Shown here: positions 1 through 9,303 of the stretch, one piece after another | Layout of the letters: every line of letters begins with the position of its first letter | How positions within the stretch are numbered: the stretch's first letter is position 1 | The notes under the pieces: generated by a model | Databases searched by the model: none | Told to the model about the DNA's origin: nothing | Seen by the model: only the letters and a program-made list of their open reading frames with translations | From: Herbiconiux sp. SALV-R1 | GTDB taxonomy: Bacteria; Actinomycetota; Actinomycetes; Actinomycetales; Microbacteriaceae | Reading direction: 5' to 3' | DNA: 64,000 bases | Assembly: GCF_013113715.1 (NCBI RefSeq) | Contig: NZ_CP053344.1 | Location: 2,852,001-2,916,000 of the forward strand | Program-made: the position numbers and the translations under genes

Positions 1-1358
1 AGGGCACCCACGTCATCGGGCGCAAGGGTGTACGTCTCCGCGGTGGCTCCGGCGATCGGCTCGCCGTCCTTGAACCACTGGTACTCCCAGACCCACTCCC
101 ACCGCGGGGAGTACAAGGCTTCGACCTCGGCCTCCTCGCCGGGAACCCAGTCCTTCGGATCGATCGCGAGTCGGGCTCCGAAAACCGCCCCGGGAACATA
201 CTGCTCACGGAGGGCAGCGGTCGCTCCGTCTGCGTCGCACCCGAGGTCGAGCGCGAACAACCGGCCTGCCGAGGTGATCGCATACAGTTCGGCGGGATTC
301 TGACGAGACCGACGACTGTCGATGGGGAACCCCGCCAGGTCGACAAGCGAATCCCCGGCCGGTATGCCGTTCACCCGGGCCACCGAGAACGGCTCCGGCA
401 GGTCGCAGCGCCCGCCCACCCAGACCTGCCCATTGGTATCCACCGCTGCAGTGACCCCGATGTTCGAGGTCGAAGGCGCGGCTCCGAGCACGAGCTCCTC
501 GAAGGCGCCCGAGCGCTCCGACAGCGTGAACGTCCGTCCGTCGGTCGTGAGCACGGAGAGCTGACTGTCTCGGCTGGTCGGGTACGACGGCAGATACCTG
601 AGTTCTGCGGCGGCCGGTCCGCCGGGGAGTGGGAGCGCCATGGCCGGGCCGTCCGGCTCGGCCGGAGCGGTTCCAGTCGGATTCCAGCCGTCGGTGTAGC
701 GCCAGGTATAGATCGCGCCCGACCGGGTCGCGGCGTACGCCTCTCCGCCGCCGGCGACCTCCACGACGGGATCGTCGGCCGGCACTCCCTCGACGACGAC
801 CGGCCCGGTGAAGATGGCGTACGTCAATCCCTCGGTCTTGAAGACCCACGACCAAGAGAGCACGGCTCCGGATTCCGTGACACCCAGCACGACGCCGCCT
901 GCACTCGAGATCGAGACGAGCGGGCCGGTCTCCGCGGTGTCGTAGGGAACGCGGGTCGGCGACTCCCAACGCTGCGAGGGATATTGCGGGCCGGACCATT
1001 CCTCGCAGTTGGGAGCCCCCCAGGCCCAGAGGGTCCCGTCTCCGCCGAGCGCCGCCGACGACTCGGATCCGGCCGCGATCTCGATGATCGTCTGACCCTC
1101 GTCGAGATCGAAATCGACCTCCTGCGGAGAGTACTCGGTGGGAATGCTCGTGTAGCAGCTGCCCCGATCCTGAGTCAGCCCGTTCACGAACACGCGGGAG
1201 TCGTCCGTCAAAGCGAGCGAGTGCTGACTGCCCGACACGACCTGAGTGAAGACGAGGTCGGCCTCCGGTGCCACGGCCGACGCAGCCGGCGCAGCGGACA
1301 GCGACATCCCCGCCAGTGCGGTCGCTGCCAGAACGGCACCCAGAACCTTGGTGATCAT
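1..1358 (-). CDS. secreted RCC1-repeat protein, 3' end cut by window
   Basis: About 452 codons are visible and the C-terminus lies outside the window. The ATG at 1358 opens a Sec signal peptide of about 24 residues ending in AAPAASA, which implies export. The mature part carries RCC1-like blade motifs (SGSQHSLAL, AAGSESSAALGGDGTLWAWG and AGGGEAYAATRSGAIYTW), the mark of a seven-bladed beta-propeller. The last visible residues (YQWFKDGEPIAGATAETY) resemble the Ig-like repeats common at the C-termini of actinobacterial surface proteins. RCC1 folds mediate binding; no enzyme site is visible. It is divergent from the CBM/beta-helix protein, so both may be surface proteins expressed with the polysaccharide locus. 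The family is fairly secure; the ligand is unknown. Confidence 0.8.
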   Translation of the reverse strand, partial: MITKVLGAVLAATALAGMSLSAAPAASAVAPEADLVFTQVVSGSQHSLALTDDSRVFVNGLTQDRGSCYTSIPTEYSPQEVDFDLDEGQTIIEIAAGSESSAALGGDGTLWAWGAPNCEEWSGPQYPSQRWESPTRVPYDTAETGPLVSISSAGGVVLGVTESGAVLSWSWVFKTEGLTYAIFTGPVVVEGVPADDPVVEVAGGGEAYAATRSGAIYTWRYTDGWNPTGTAPAEPDGPAMALPLPGGPAAAELRYLPSYPTSRDSQLSVLTTDGRTFTLSERSGAFEELVLGAAPSTSNIGVTAAVDTNGQVWVGGRCDLPEPFSVARVNGIPAGDSLVDLAGFPIDSRRSRQNPAELYAITSAGRLFALDLGCDADGATAALREQYVPGAVFGARLAIDPKDWVPGEEAEVEALYSPRWEWVWEYQWFKDGEPIAGATAETYTLAPDDVGA

Positions 1359-1384
1359 GCTGCGCCCCCCGCACGTCGTCTGAA

Positions 1385-1397
1385 TGTGATTGTCACA
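1385..1397. promoter_or_regulatory. short perfect palindrome in divergent promoter region
   Basis: TGTGA and TCACA half-sites separated by 3 nt lie between the divergent RCC1 and beta-helix genes. The half-sites match CRP boxes, but CRP sites use a 6-nt spacer, so a different dimeric regulator or chance is more likely. Confidence 0.25.
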
Positions 1398-1533
1398 GCA
1401 AGCGGCCGGATGCGCCAGCTCGGCGAGCCTGCCCGACGCGACCCTGCTAGGGTTGATAGCGTTCACGGTTCGGCAATTGGGAGTCGAACACGGCGAGGGG
1501 TCGCCAGGTGTGGGCATACGAATTGGGTGACGT

Positions 1534-4500
1534 ATGTACGTTCGACGTACTTGGAATTGGGTCAGTGCAGTAGCCGTCTTGGGTTTGGCGGTGGGCGCAC
1601 TGGTCGCGACGGCTGCTTCGCCTGCCTCGGCGGCGGAGGCCTCAGGGCCCGGCACGTACGAGAACGACAGCCCGGCCATCGAGTACTTCGGCACATGGTC
1701 GACCGTCACCTCGATCCGAGACAGCGGCGGCAGCCACAACAACAGCAATGCGCCTACGGCGACCGCCAGCTTCACCTTCTCCGGGCCGAGCGTTCAATGG
1801 CTGAGCCGCAAGACGGCAGCGGGCGGCATCAATGAAGTCTACGTCGACGATGCGCTCGTGCAGACGGTGGACCGCTACGACCCCGTCGGCGCCTTCCAGC
1901 AGGTCATGTACCGGGCCGACGACCTGGGCCCGGGCACCCACACCATCGTCGTGAAGGCGACCGGCACGAAGAACAGCGCCGCCACTGGCTCGACGACGAC
2001 GATCGACGCGTTCATCGTGCCCGAGCCCGCGCTGACCACCGGCCTCACCGGCCTGCCCTCCGCGACCGGTCCCTCGCTCTCCTGGAACGCCACCCCCTCG
2101 GCCGATGGCTACCGGGTGTATCGCTCCGAGGGCGGAGGCGAGCCGGTGCTCCTGACGGAGCCGCCGGTAGCCGAACCATCCTTCGTCGACACCACAGCCT
2201 CTCCGGCGACCGCGTACAACTACACCGTCCGCTCGATCGTCGGAGACCTTGAGGGGCCCGACTCCGACGCCGTGACGGTCGCCTCCGCCGCAGGTCCGGG
2301 CGTCTACGAGAACGATCACCCCGCGATCAGGTATTCGGGCACGTGGAGCACGCCGACATCCTCCAACGACAGCGGCGGTTCCTTCGCCTCGAGCAATTCT
2401 CCGACGGCGAGCGCCTCTTTCTCCTTCACCGGATCAAGCATCGCCTGGACCTCACGGCTGACCGGGGCCTCCGGAATCAACGACGTCTACCTCGACGGCA
2501 CGAAGGTCGACACCGTCGATCGGTATAGCGCCACCGGCAAGTACCAGCAGACCGTCTTCACGAACGACGAACTGACCGACGACATGCACACCATCACGAT
2601 CATGGCGACGGGCACCAAGAACCCGGACGCGACAGGGTCGCAGACCATCATCGACACCTTCGTCGTGCCCGACACCCGGATCGTCACGGGCCTGACCGCA
2701 GCACCGGCCGAGGGATCGGTGTCGCTGGAATGGCATCCCGTGCCCGGCGCCACCGGCTACAACATCTACCGGCAGCCCTCCGGAGCAGCCGACCGATCGG
2801 CGCCGGGCGTCATCAACGGGTCTCCGGTCGGCGATGTGCGCTACCTGGACGGCGCGGTCGAGGCCGGCTCGGTGTACACCTACTCGGTCGCCGCCATCAT
2901 CGACGGCTCCGAGGCCCCCGCCGGAATGACGGCTCAGGTTGCCGCCGCTGCCGGAGTGGGCACCTACGAGAACACTCACTCCGCCATCACGTACTCCGGC
3001 ACCTGGACGACTGCGTCATCCAGCAACGACAGCGGCGGCTCGTACGCCACGTCGAACTCGCCGACGGCGACGGCGTCGTTCACCTTCACGGGCACCGCGA
3101 TCCAGTGGATCTCGCGCAAGACCGGGGCCTCCGGCATCAACGACGTCTACCTCGACGGTACGAAGGTCGCGAGCATCGACCGTTACAGCGCGACCGGAAA
3201 GTTCCAGCAGGTGGTCTATCAGAACACCTCGCTGACCGCCGGCACGCACACGATCACGATCAAGGCCACGGGCAAGAAGAACGCCTCGGCCAACGGCTCG
3301 ATGACCATCCTCGACGCCTTCGTGGTGCCGGACACCCGGATCGTGAAGTCCCTCGAGGGCAAAGCCACGACCTCGGGGATCTCCCTCACCTGGGAAGCCG
3401 TGAGCAACGCGGCCGGCTACAACGTCTACCGCTCGAGCAACGGCACCGCGTCGACCCCGGTGAACTCCGCGGCGGTGACCGCCGCGAAGTTCACCGACAC
3501 CGGCGTCACGGCCGGCATCGCCTACACCTACAAGGTGCGCGCAATCGTGAACGGCAGTGAAGGGCCGGCTTCTGACCCGGTCACCGTGACGACGGCGGCA
3601 GGGCCCGGCACCTACGAGAACGACCACCAGGCCATCCGGTACACCGGCACCTGGACGACGCCGACCTCGTCGAACGACAGCGGGGGTTCGTACGCCACGA
3701 GCAACTCGCCCGCGGCGACGGCCTCGTTCACCTTCACGGGCACGAGCATCGTCTGGACCTCGCGTAGGACAGGCGCCTCCGGCATCAACGACGTGTACAT
3801 CGATGGCACGAAGGTGGCGAGCATCGACCGCTACAGCGCCACCGGCCAGTACAAGGTCGAGGTCTATCGCAACACCTCGCTGTCAGCCGGTGTGCACACG
3901 ATAATGATCAAAGGGACGGGAACGAAGAACTCGGCGGCCAACGGCTCATCCACAATCGTGGACTCTTTCCGGGTGCCGAAGCCGGAGGCACCCGCGAAGT
4001 TATCGGGCGTACGAGCGGCGGCGGTCGACAACGGGGTGACTGTGTCATGGAAATCGAGCGGCGACGCCGATGTAACCGGCTACAAGGTCTATCGCGGCAC
4101 AGCGACCAGTGGGGAACTCTCGCTGATCGCGACCGTTCCGGCGAGCGAGACCGAGTTCATCAACGTCGACGTCAAGGGCACAAAGACCTACCGCTACTAC
4201 GTTCGAGCAGTCGACTATATCGGTCGCCTCTCCCCCACGTGGACCTCGGCTTCGGTCCGGGTCTCGGCCTACGCCGGTTACGACTATCTCGGCTATGACG
4301 ATTGTCCCGCTGCGACCGTCACGGCCACCTCGACGACAACATTGAAGGCGGCGCTCGCGGCGGCCGAGCCGGGCGACGTCATCCGGCTGCGGGCGGGAAC
4401 GTACAACAACCGCTTCGAGATCTCGGCGAAAGCTCCGGCCAACAATCCGATATGGATCTGCGGCAGCCCGCAGGCGATCCTGAAGGGCTACGGCATAACG

Positions 4501-5190
4501 GGCGGTAACGGCTTCGAGATCAAGGACTCCACAAACATCATTCTCTCGGGTATGACCGTTACCGAGAGCCTCAAGGCGGTCATGGTCACCCGGAGCAGCC
4601 ATATCACCGTCTCCGATGTCACCGTGCACACCGTCGGTCAGGAGGGCATTCACCTGAGGCAGAACACCACCGACTCGATCGTCGCCGGCAACAACGTGAG
4701 CAAGACAGGTCTAGTCGCCCCTGAGTACGGCGAGGGCATCTACATCGGGCTACACCCCGACAATTGGTGCTCGCAGAACGATTGCGAGCCCGATGAGTCG
4801 GATCGCAACGCGATCGTCGACAACACTGTCTTCGATACCGCAGCCGAGGCAGTGGATGCCAAGGAGGGCTCGTCGGACGGCTGGATCATGGGCAACACTG
4901 TCGATGCTTCGGGAACTACAGCTACCTCTCGATGGATCGTCATCCGAGGCAACGGCTGGTTCGTCGCAGATAACAAGGGAACCGGACGAAACCTCACCGA
5001 CGGCATCCTGGTCGACGCCCCACCACTGCCCGGCTACGGCACGGGCAACGTGATTGTTCGCAATACGGCGACGATGAATTCCGACGGCTACGCGGTGCGA
5101 GTCAACAAACAGGGAAACATCGTCGGATGTGCGACGAATACCTTCTCCGGTAGTGCCAGGGCACTCACCAACGTGACCTGCCAGAAGTGA
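1534..5190 (+). CDS. secreted multidomain protein: four CBM-like/FN3 repeats plus beta-helix
   Basis: The 1218-residue protein begins with a signal peptide (about residues 1-34, ending PASAA). Four near-identical modules follow: a roughly 125-residue beta-sandwich (GTYEN...GTW...DSGGS...GINDVYLDGTKV...HTI.IKATGTKN) alternating with fibronectin type III-like domains, from about residue 40 to 905. The last 300 residues form a right-handed parallel beta-helix of the NosD/pectate-lyase type, with rungs such as GFEIKDSTNIILSGMTV. The modules look like carbohydrate-binding domains and the helix like a polysaccharide-binding or cleaving domain. It lies just upstream of the Wzy-like gene on the same strand, so it may bind, trim or display the polymer made here. 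Catalytic residues cannot be assigned. A weak GGGTGA precedes the ATG. Confidence 0.85.
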   Translation: MYVRRTWNWVSAVAVLGLAVGALVATAASPASAAEASGPGTYENDSPAIEYFGTWSTVTSIRDSGGSHNNSNAPTATASFTFSGPSVQWLSRKTAAGGINEVYVDDALVQTVDRYDPVGAFQQVMYRADDLGPGTHTIVVKATGTKNSAATGSTTTIDAFIVPEPALTTGLTGLPSATGPSLSWNATPSADGYRVYRSEGGGEPVLLTEPPVAEPSFVDTTASPATAYNYTVRSIVGDLEGPDSDAVTVASAAGPGVYENDHPAIRYSGTWSTPTSSNDSGGSFASSNSPTASASFSFTGSSIAWTSRLTGASGINDVYLDGTKVDTVDRYSATGKYQQTVFTNDELTDDMHTITIMATGTKNPDATGSQTIIDTFVVPDTRIVTGLTAAPAEGSVSLEWHPVPGATGYNIYRQPSGAADRSAPGVINGSPVGDVRYLDGAVEAGSVYTYSVAAIIDGSEAPAGMTAQVAAAAGVGTYENTHSAITYSGTWTTASSSNDSGGSYATSNSPTATASFTFTGTAIQWISRKTGASGINDVYLDGTKVASIDRYSATGKFQQVVYQNTSLTAGTHTITIKATGKKNASANGSMTILDAFVVPDTRIVKSLEGKATTSGISLTWEAVSNAAGYNVYRSSNGTASTPVNSAAVTAAKFTDTGVTAGIAYTYKVRAIVNGSEGPASDPVTVTTAAGPGTYENDHQAIRYTGTWTTPTSSNDSGGSYATSNSPAATASFTFTGTSIVWTSRRTGASGINDVYIDGTKVASIDRYSATGQYKVEVYRNTSLSAGVHTIMIKGTGTKNSAANGSSTIVDSFRVPKPEAPAKLSGVRAAAVDNGVTVSWKSSGDADVTGYKVYRGTATSGELSLIATVPASETEFINVDVKGTKTYRYYVRAVDYIGRLSPTWTSASVRVSAYAGYDYLGYDDCPAATVTATSTTTLKAALAAAEPGDVIRLRAGTYNNRFEISAKAPANNPIWICGSPQAILKGYGITGGNGFEIKDSTNIILSGMTVTESLKAVMVTRSSHITVSDVTVHTVGQEGIHLRQNTTDSIVAGNNVSKTGLVAPEYGEGIYIGLHPDNWCSQNDCEPDESDRNAIVDNTVFDTAAEAVDAKEGSSDGWIMGNTVDASGTTATSRWIVIRGNGWFVADNKGTGRNLTDGILVDAPPLPGYGTGNVIVRNTATMNSDGYAVRVNKQGNIVGCATNTFSGSARALTNVTCQK
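1648..3978 (+). repeat. four in-gene repeats coding CBM-like modules
   Basis: Units begin near 1648, 2293, 2953 and 3602, each with a G.GTYEN or GVYEN start. Each codes about 125 residues of the same beta-sandwich. Units 3 and 4 are the most alike at DNA level, pointing to recent internal duplication. Confidence 0.8.
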
Positions 5191-5230
5191 TGACGGCGGA
5201 CTGGAATGAGAGCTGCCGCAACCATGCCGG

Positions 5231-5236
5231 TAGTCT
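5231..5236 (+). promoter_or_regulatory. -10 box TAGTCT, 6 nt before an ATG
   Basis: TAGTCT followed by exactly 6 nt and the ATG at 5243 matches the leaderless-promoter layout seen at about 15 genes here. It would start a transcript at a 10-codon leader ORF just ahead of the Wzy-like gene. Confidence 0.45.
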
Positions 5237-5242
5237 TGCTGC

Positions 5243-5275
5243 ATGAGTGACGAGCGATCGGGCGAGACGTGCTGA
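5243..5275 (+). CDS. possible 10-residue leader peptide ahead of wzy-like gene
   Basis: The ATG at 5243 opens the ORF MSDERSGETC and its TGA stop overlaps the GTG start at 5269 of the polymerase gene in another frame. The ATG sits 6 nt after a TAGTCT -10 box, as expected of a leaderless mRNA. Termination-reinitiation could then load ribosomes onto the polymerase gene. No homologue is known to me; the interpretation rests on position only. Confidence 0.3.
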   Translation: MSDERSGETC

Positions 5276-6627
5276 GTTCCGCAGTCGCGGTACTCGGAGG
5301 AGGCGGCGGTTCGGCCGGACTGATTCTGATCGCCGTGGTGGTCGGAGGGGCCGCTCTCATCATGCTGATGGCCATCCCCATTCACACCCTGCCGGCCATC
5401 GCGTTCGTCGTGATGGTACTCGCACCCGACCGGCTCCTCTTCGTGAGCGCACTCGAGCTTTTCCCCCCTGAAGCAATCATTATGGCGATCTGGGCGGCGC
5501 GTAAGATCGTCGAGTTCTCCCTCAAACGAAATACGGAAAGCACGCAACGCGGACGTGGACTGCTTGTCGTGACCCTTCTGCTTTCGATCGTCTGGTTCGT
5601 GATCGTCATGCTGAGCAACAATCCGTCCCGGTCAGTGGTCTGGATGATCGGATTTATCCTCCTCATCGCGGTGCCGACCCTGATCGTTGAGAAGACTCGC
5701 GAGGTCGCGCTATTGGTGCGGGTGTGGCCATGGACGGGGGCAATTGTCGCCGCTTATGCCTGCGTGCAGGTGCTACTCCAGTCCAACCCGATCTACGACC
5801 TTCTCTACGGCGTTCTCGGCCTTCCTCCAATCCAGCACTGGTCCGTTTACCGGGCGGACGCATCGCTGGCCCACCCGCTCACTGCGGGAATGTTCTTTGC
5901 CATGACTTTCGCGTTCTGCGTCGGTCAATGGCTGAATACGAACCGGCGCGTCTTCGCCCTGCTGGCGCTCGTCAACGGGCTCGGTGTCATCTCGACCGTC
6001 TCCCGCGGGTCGTACGTCGCCGCCGGCATCGGTGTGGCCGTCGTGCTTGTTTTCGCCTTCCTGGCCGGCCGTCGCTTCGGACGCGGCCGCGTCATCCTCG
6101 TGCTGGCGGCTTTCGCAGTCTTTGCGTTCTTCGCGGTTCGTTCCGACGCCTTCGTCGAAAGGTCGAACAGCGTGGACGGGCTCGGCTCAGCTTCGTCCCG
6201 TGAGGATCTCTGGACCATCACCGAGGCGACGGCGAATGCCTACGGCTGGCTGGGATCCGGCCCCGGCACCTCAGAAGGCTCGTCTCTGCCCTTCAACTGG
6301 AAGGGGCTCCCCATTGAGAACTCCTACTTCCAGCTGATCATCAGCGTGGGTATCCCCGGGGTCATAGCCCTGGGATTGTTCATACTCGCGGCTTATCGCA
6401 TCGCCCTTTTGAACCGGAATCTGCCCGCGGTAGGCGGGCTGTCGGCCATTCTGGTCGCCATAGCGGGTTACGCGGCGATCGACGGGCCGAGGACAGCGCT
6501 CGGCCTCCTCGCCTTCATGCTAATGATCGCAACGACAACTCTGACGCCGATAAACAGCGCCGTGCCCCCACCACCGAGTGCTGCCACGCGAGGCTCCCTG
6601 TACGCACCCAAATCCACCAAACTCTGA
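5269..6627 (+). CDS. Wzy-like / O-antigen ligase family membrane protein
   Basis: The 452-residue protein consists almost entirely of hydrophobic helices (roughly 10-12), with a larger outside loop around residues 285-350 (GSGPGTSEGSSLPFNWKGLPIENSYFQLIISVGIPG), the signature of O-antigen polymerase/ligase (PF04932-type) proteins. Other typical blocks are SLAHPLTAGMFFAMTFAF and STVSRGSYVAAGIGV. The family polymerises or ligates undecaprenyl-linked repeat units on the outer face of the membrane. It lies upstream of a glycosyltransferase and a flippase in one transcription unit, which fits a Wzx/Wzy pathway. The start is a GTG overlapping a possible leader ORF; an in-frame later start cannot be excluded. 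Confidence 0.85.
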   Translation: MLSSAVAVLGGGGGSAGLILIAVVVGGAALIMLMAIPIHTLPAIAFVVMVLAPDRLLFVSALELFPPEAIIMAIWAARKIVEFSLKRNTESTQRGRGLLVVTLLLSIVWFVIVMLSNNPSRSVVWMIGFILLIAVPTLIVEKTREVALLVRVWPWTGAIVAAYACVQVLLQSNPIYDLLYGVLGLPPIQHWSVYRADASLAHPLTAGMFFAMTFAFCVGQWLNTNRRVFALLALVNGLGVISTVSRGSYVAAGIGVAVVLVFAFLAGRRFGRGRVILVLAAFAVFAFFAVRSDAFVERSNSVDGLGSASSREDLWTITEATANAYGWLGSGPGTSEGSSLPFNWKGLPIENSYFQLIISVGIPGVIALGLFILAAYRIALLNRNLPAVGGLSAILVAIAGYAAIDGPRTALGLLAFMLMIATTTLTPINSAVPPPPSAATRGSLYAPKSTKL

Positions 6628-6640
6628 TCGAGGGAGCCCT

Positions 6641-8119
6641 TTGACACAGGAAAGCCCTGTCTCAACCGCCGTATCCTGCATCATTCCGACGCACGGCCGA
6701 CCCGAATACCTGGCCGAAGCGGTTCGATCCGTCTTGGCTCAGCAGTCACTCCCGGGCGAGGTAATCATCGTCTCCGACGATGACAACGGTGCGACCGCCG
6801 CCGTCATCGAGGATCTAGCCAGGTTTGCGACAGTGCCGGTGATCTTCGTCCGGCGCACCACGGGCGCGCCCGGCGCATCCGCCTCTCGGAACCTCGGCGC
6901 TCGCACGGCCACGGGCAGCCTTCTCGCCTTCCTCGACGACGACGACCTGTGGGAGCCCGGATACCTCACGCTCGCGCTGAAGCGCCTGGCGGAGCGTGCG
7001 ACCGATGCCGTGGTGACGTCGTTCTACCGCTTCACAGATTCGGAGCGTTCCGGGGAGACCCGGCCCCCGGAGGCTCTGACTCCGCGTGATGCGTTCATCA
7101 AGAGCCCAGGAGTCACTGGAAGTACACTCCTGATCAGCCGTGAGGCCTTCGAGAACCTCGGCGGGTACGACGACTCACTGCCCGTCATGAACGACACCGA
7201 CTTCTTCCTGCGTTTTCTTCTCGCCGAGCGCAGCTACGCCGTCTGCGACGAGCTGCTCGTCGGAGTACGCAAGCACGGCGACGGTCAGCTGACCGACAAC
7301 TCCCCCCGCCGTGTCGCCGGCGGCTGGGTGTTCCTTGCCAAGCACCGGGGCTCGTTCGATCGGGGCGCCGCCCGACCTCGCCTCTACTGGCAGTACCGCA
7401 TGCTATGGCGCATCCCTGGCGCGGGCCCCGTCAGCAAGGCCAGAGCTTTGCTGGGAATGGCTTGGTATCACTCCGCCTCGATGGATGCTCCGACCGGTTC
7501 CACCACCTCCCGAATCCGCAATCGGGCCGATCTCCATGAGTTCTTCGCCGCAGATCTGGTTGCCCAGAACGCGTCGGGGATGAGTCGTCTAAGGCAGCGC
7601 ACCAAGCCAACGATCAGATTCTTGAGGGCTCTCCGGGTCGCCGAATATTATCGCCGGCCCGGAGCATCCGGCCTGAGCCGCGTGCTGCGCGTCGTGGCCA
7701 ATCGGCGTCTCAGTCGTCTGGCCGTGCTCACCGGCATCTCCATTCCTCCCGGAGCATTCGGCAAAGGCCTCGGCCTCCCGCATTACGGGAGCATCGTGGT
7801 GCACACGAAGGCGCGCTTCGGTGACTGGTGCTGCATCCAGAACAACGTGAACATCGGAGTCAGCGCAGGTGGCATACCCCGCGGCGGAGACTTCATCTAC
7901 ATCGCGCCGGGAGCCGTCATCTACGGAGACATTACTATCGGTTCACGGTCGGTCATCGGCGCGAACTCCGTGGTGGGCCGGGATGTCGAGCCGGGGACGA
8001 CCTGGGCAGGCGCGCCTGCGCGCAAGATCTCCGACACCGACTCGACGAACCAGATGGTGGCCGGCGTGGCTGCCCTCATGCGTGCGGCCGACCAAGAGAT
8101 TGCGGACCAGGCCCGATGA
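6641..8119 (+). CDS. GT2 glycosyltransferase fused to a hexapeptide-repeat acetyltransferase
   Basis: The start is taken as TTG 6641, 7 nt after GAGGGAG; an upstream ATG at 6578 would overlap the previous gene and lacks this site. Residues 7-200 are a GT-A family 2 domain (VSCIIPTHGRPEYLAEAVRS, FLDDDDLW with the metal-binding DxD near residue 98). A helical linker follows. Residues about 370-465 form a left-handed beta-helix like serine acetyltransferase (GLGLPHYGSIVVH, FIYIAPGAVIYGDITIG, GANSVVGRDV, AGAPARKI). The protein may add a sugar and O-acetylate the growing unit. Its stop overlaps the flippase start by 4 bp, implying translational coupling. Both domains are clear; substrates are unknown. 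Confidence 0.88.
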   Translation: MTQESPVSTAVSCIIPTHGRPEYLAEAVRSVLAQQSLPGEVIIVSDDDNGATAAVIEDLARFATVPVIFVRRTTGAPGASASRNLGARTATGSLLAFLDDDDLWEPGYLTLALKRLAERATDAVVTSFYRFTDSERSGETRPPEALTPRDAFIKSPGVTGSTLLISREAFENLGGYDDSLPVMNDTDFFLRFLLAERSYAVCDELLVGVRKHGDGQLTDNSPRRVAGGWVFLAKHRGSFDRGAARPRLYWQYRMLWRIPGAGPVSKARALLGMAWYHSASMDAPTGSTTSRIRNRADLHEFFAADLVAQNASGMSRLRQRTKPTIRFLRALRVAEYYRRPGASGLSRVLRVVANRRLSRLAVLTGISIPPGAFGKGLGLPHYGSIVVHTKARFGDWCCIQNNVNIGVSAGGIPRGGDFIYIAPGAVIYGDITIGSRSVIGANSVVGRDVEPGTTWAGAPARKISDTDSTNQMVAGVAALMRAADQEIADQAR

Positions 8120-9303
8120 AGCAGCAGTTTCTCTTCATCTTGATCTCTCGGGGCCTCGCCAGCGTTCTGAATGCGCTCGCATTCGTTTGGCTCGGGCGCC
8201 TCGTGGGCGTAGAGCTGGTCGGTGTGCTCGGCATCGTCACCAGCGTCACCTCATTCGTTTTCCTCATCGCCGACTTCGGGATGGCGACGTTCATCTCGCG
8301 GGAACGAGCTCGGGGAAACGAAGACCTGGTCATTGGCGCGCTCCGGTTCAATACCACGTCGACCATTGCCTTCGGCTTTTTGCTGACGATCGCCCTCGCC
8401 GTCTTCGCGCTTCTCGGCGTGGTTCCCTACGCCGTGATTCTTCTGGGGCTGGCGGCCGCCCTGGAGAAGAACACTGAAACCACCCTGAGCGTACCGATTG
8501 CGGACAAGAAAAAATTCGTACCGGCGTTCAACGTGCTGCTTCGTCGCGCCCTAGCACTCGTCGCCTTCGGCGCCGCCGTACTCGTCGGCATCGACGCCGT
8601 GCTGGCCTTCTGTTTCGGCACCGCCGCAGCGGCCCTCGCCGGGCAGATCCAGATCAGGAGCTGGATGCGCGGCAAGGTGTCGCACGAGACCCCTTTCACG
8701 GCGGGGCAGCTGAAAGACGTCGCACAGCGAGCCTGGCCGTTCTGGATCAGCAATGTCACAGCCGGCGCACGACAGCTGGACATACCGATCGTCGGACTCT
8801 TCGCATCCGCCTACTCGGCCGGTCTGTACTCGGCGTCGTCCAAAATCATGAACCCCTTCCGCCTCATTCCTTCGACGCTCACTTCACTAGTAGTACCCCA
8901 CGTGGCTCGCCAGAGCTCCACGACCGCGCGGCGTACCGCCCTCAAGCTCACAGCACTGTTCATGGCGACACTGATTGTCCTTATCCCGGCGTCGTTTCTT
9001 AGTGAGACGCTCGTGGTGTTTCTGATGGGACCCGAGTTCGCCGGCGGAGGCACCATCTTCGCTCTGATGCTGGTGGGACTGCCGTTCGTAGCTCTGGCTC
9101 CGCCACTCGGATCTGTCCTGCAGAGTCAGGGCCAGGAGAGGTTCGTCGGCTTCAACGGGACGGTCTTCGCCGTACTGACAATTGTTCTCGTAGCCCTCGG
9201 GGCGATCGTCGCCGGAGGCGAGGGGGCAGCAGCAGGATTGGCCGTGTCGTACCTGCTGAAGTGCGTCTCGCTGCATGTGCGCATCCTCCGCGTGCTGAAG
9301 TAG
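8116..9303 (+). CDS. Wzx-type oligosaccharide flippase
   Basis: The 395-residue protein has about 12 hydrophobic helices beginning MKQQFLFILISRGLASVLNA, as in polysaccharide biosynthesis/MOP flippases (PF01943/PF13440). It would move undecaprenyl-linked repeat units across the membrane for the Wzy-like polymerase. ATG 8116 overlaps the stop of the upstream GT2 fusion (ATGA), so it closes a wzy-GT-wzx operon. The charged loop GADKK-type patch (SVPIADKKKFVPAFNVLLRR) and the ordered TM pattern are typical. It is followed by a perfect palindrome that also serves the convergent GT4 gene. Confidence 0.87.
   Translation: MKQQFLFILISRGLASVLNALAFVWLGRLVGVELVGVLGIVTSVTSFVFLIADFGMATFISRERARGNEDLVIGALRFNTTSTIAFGFLLTIALAVFALLGVVPYAVILLGLAAALEKNTETTLSVPIADKKKFVPAFNVLLRRALALVAFGAAVLVGIDAVLAFCFGTAAAALAGQIQIRSWMRGKVSHETPFTAGQLKDVAQRAWPFWISNVTAGARQLDIPIVGLFASAYSAGLYSASSKIMNPFRLIPSTLTSLVVPHVARQSSTTARRTALKLTALFMATLIVLIPASFLSETLVVFLMGPEFAGGGTIFALMLVGLPFVALAPPLGSVLQSQGQERFVGFNGTVFAVLTIVLVALGAIVAGGEGAAAGLAVSYLLKCVSLHVRILRVLK

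Noticed and set aside
205-1374. 389-codon minus-strand ORF
   Set aside because: It is Arg/Gly-rich and out of frame; the adjacent frame from ATG 1358 gives a signal peptide and RCC1 motifs.
1385-1397. CRP-binding site
   Set aside because: The half-sites match but the spacer is 3 nt rather than 6; kept only as a low-confidence palindrome.
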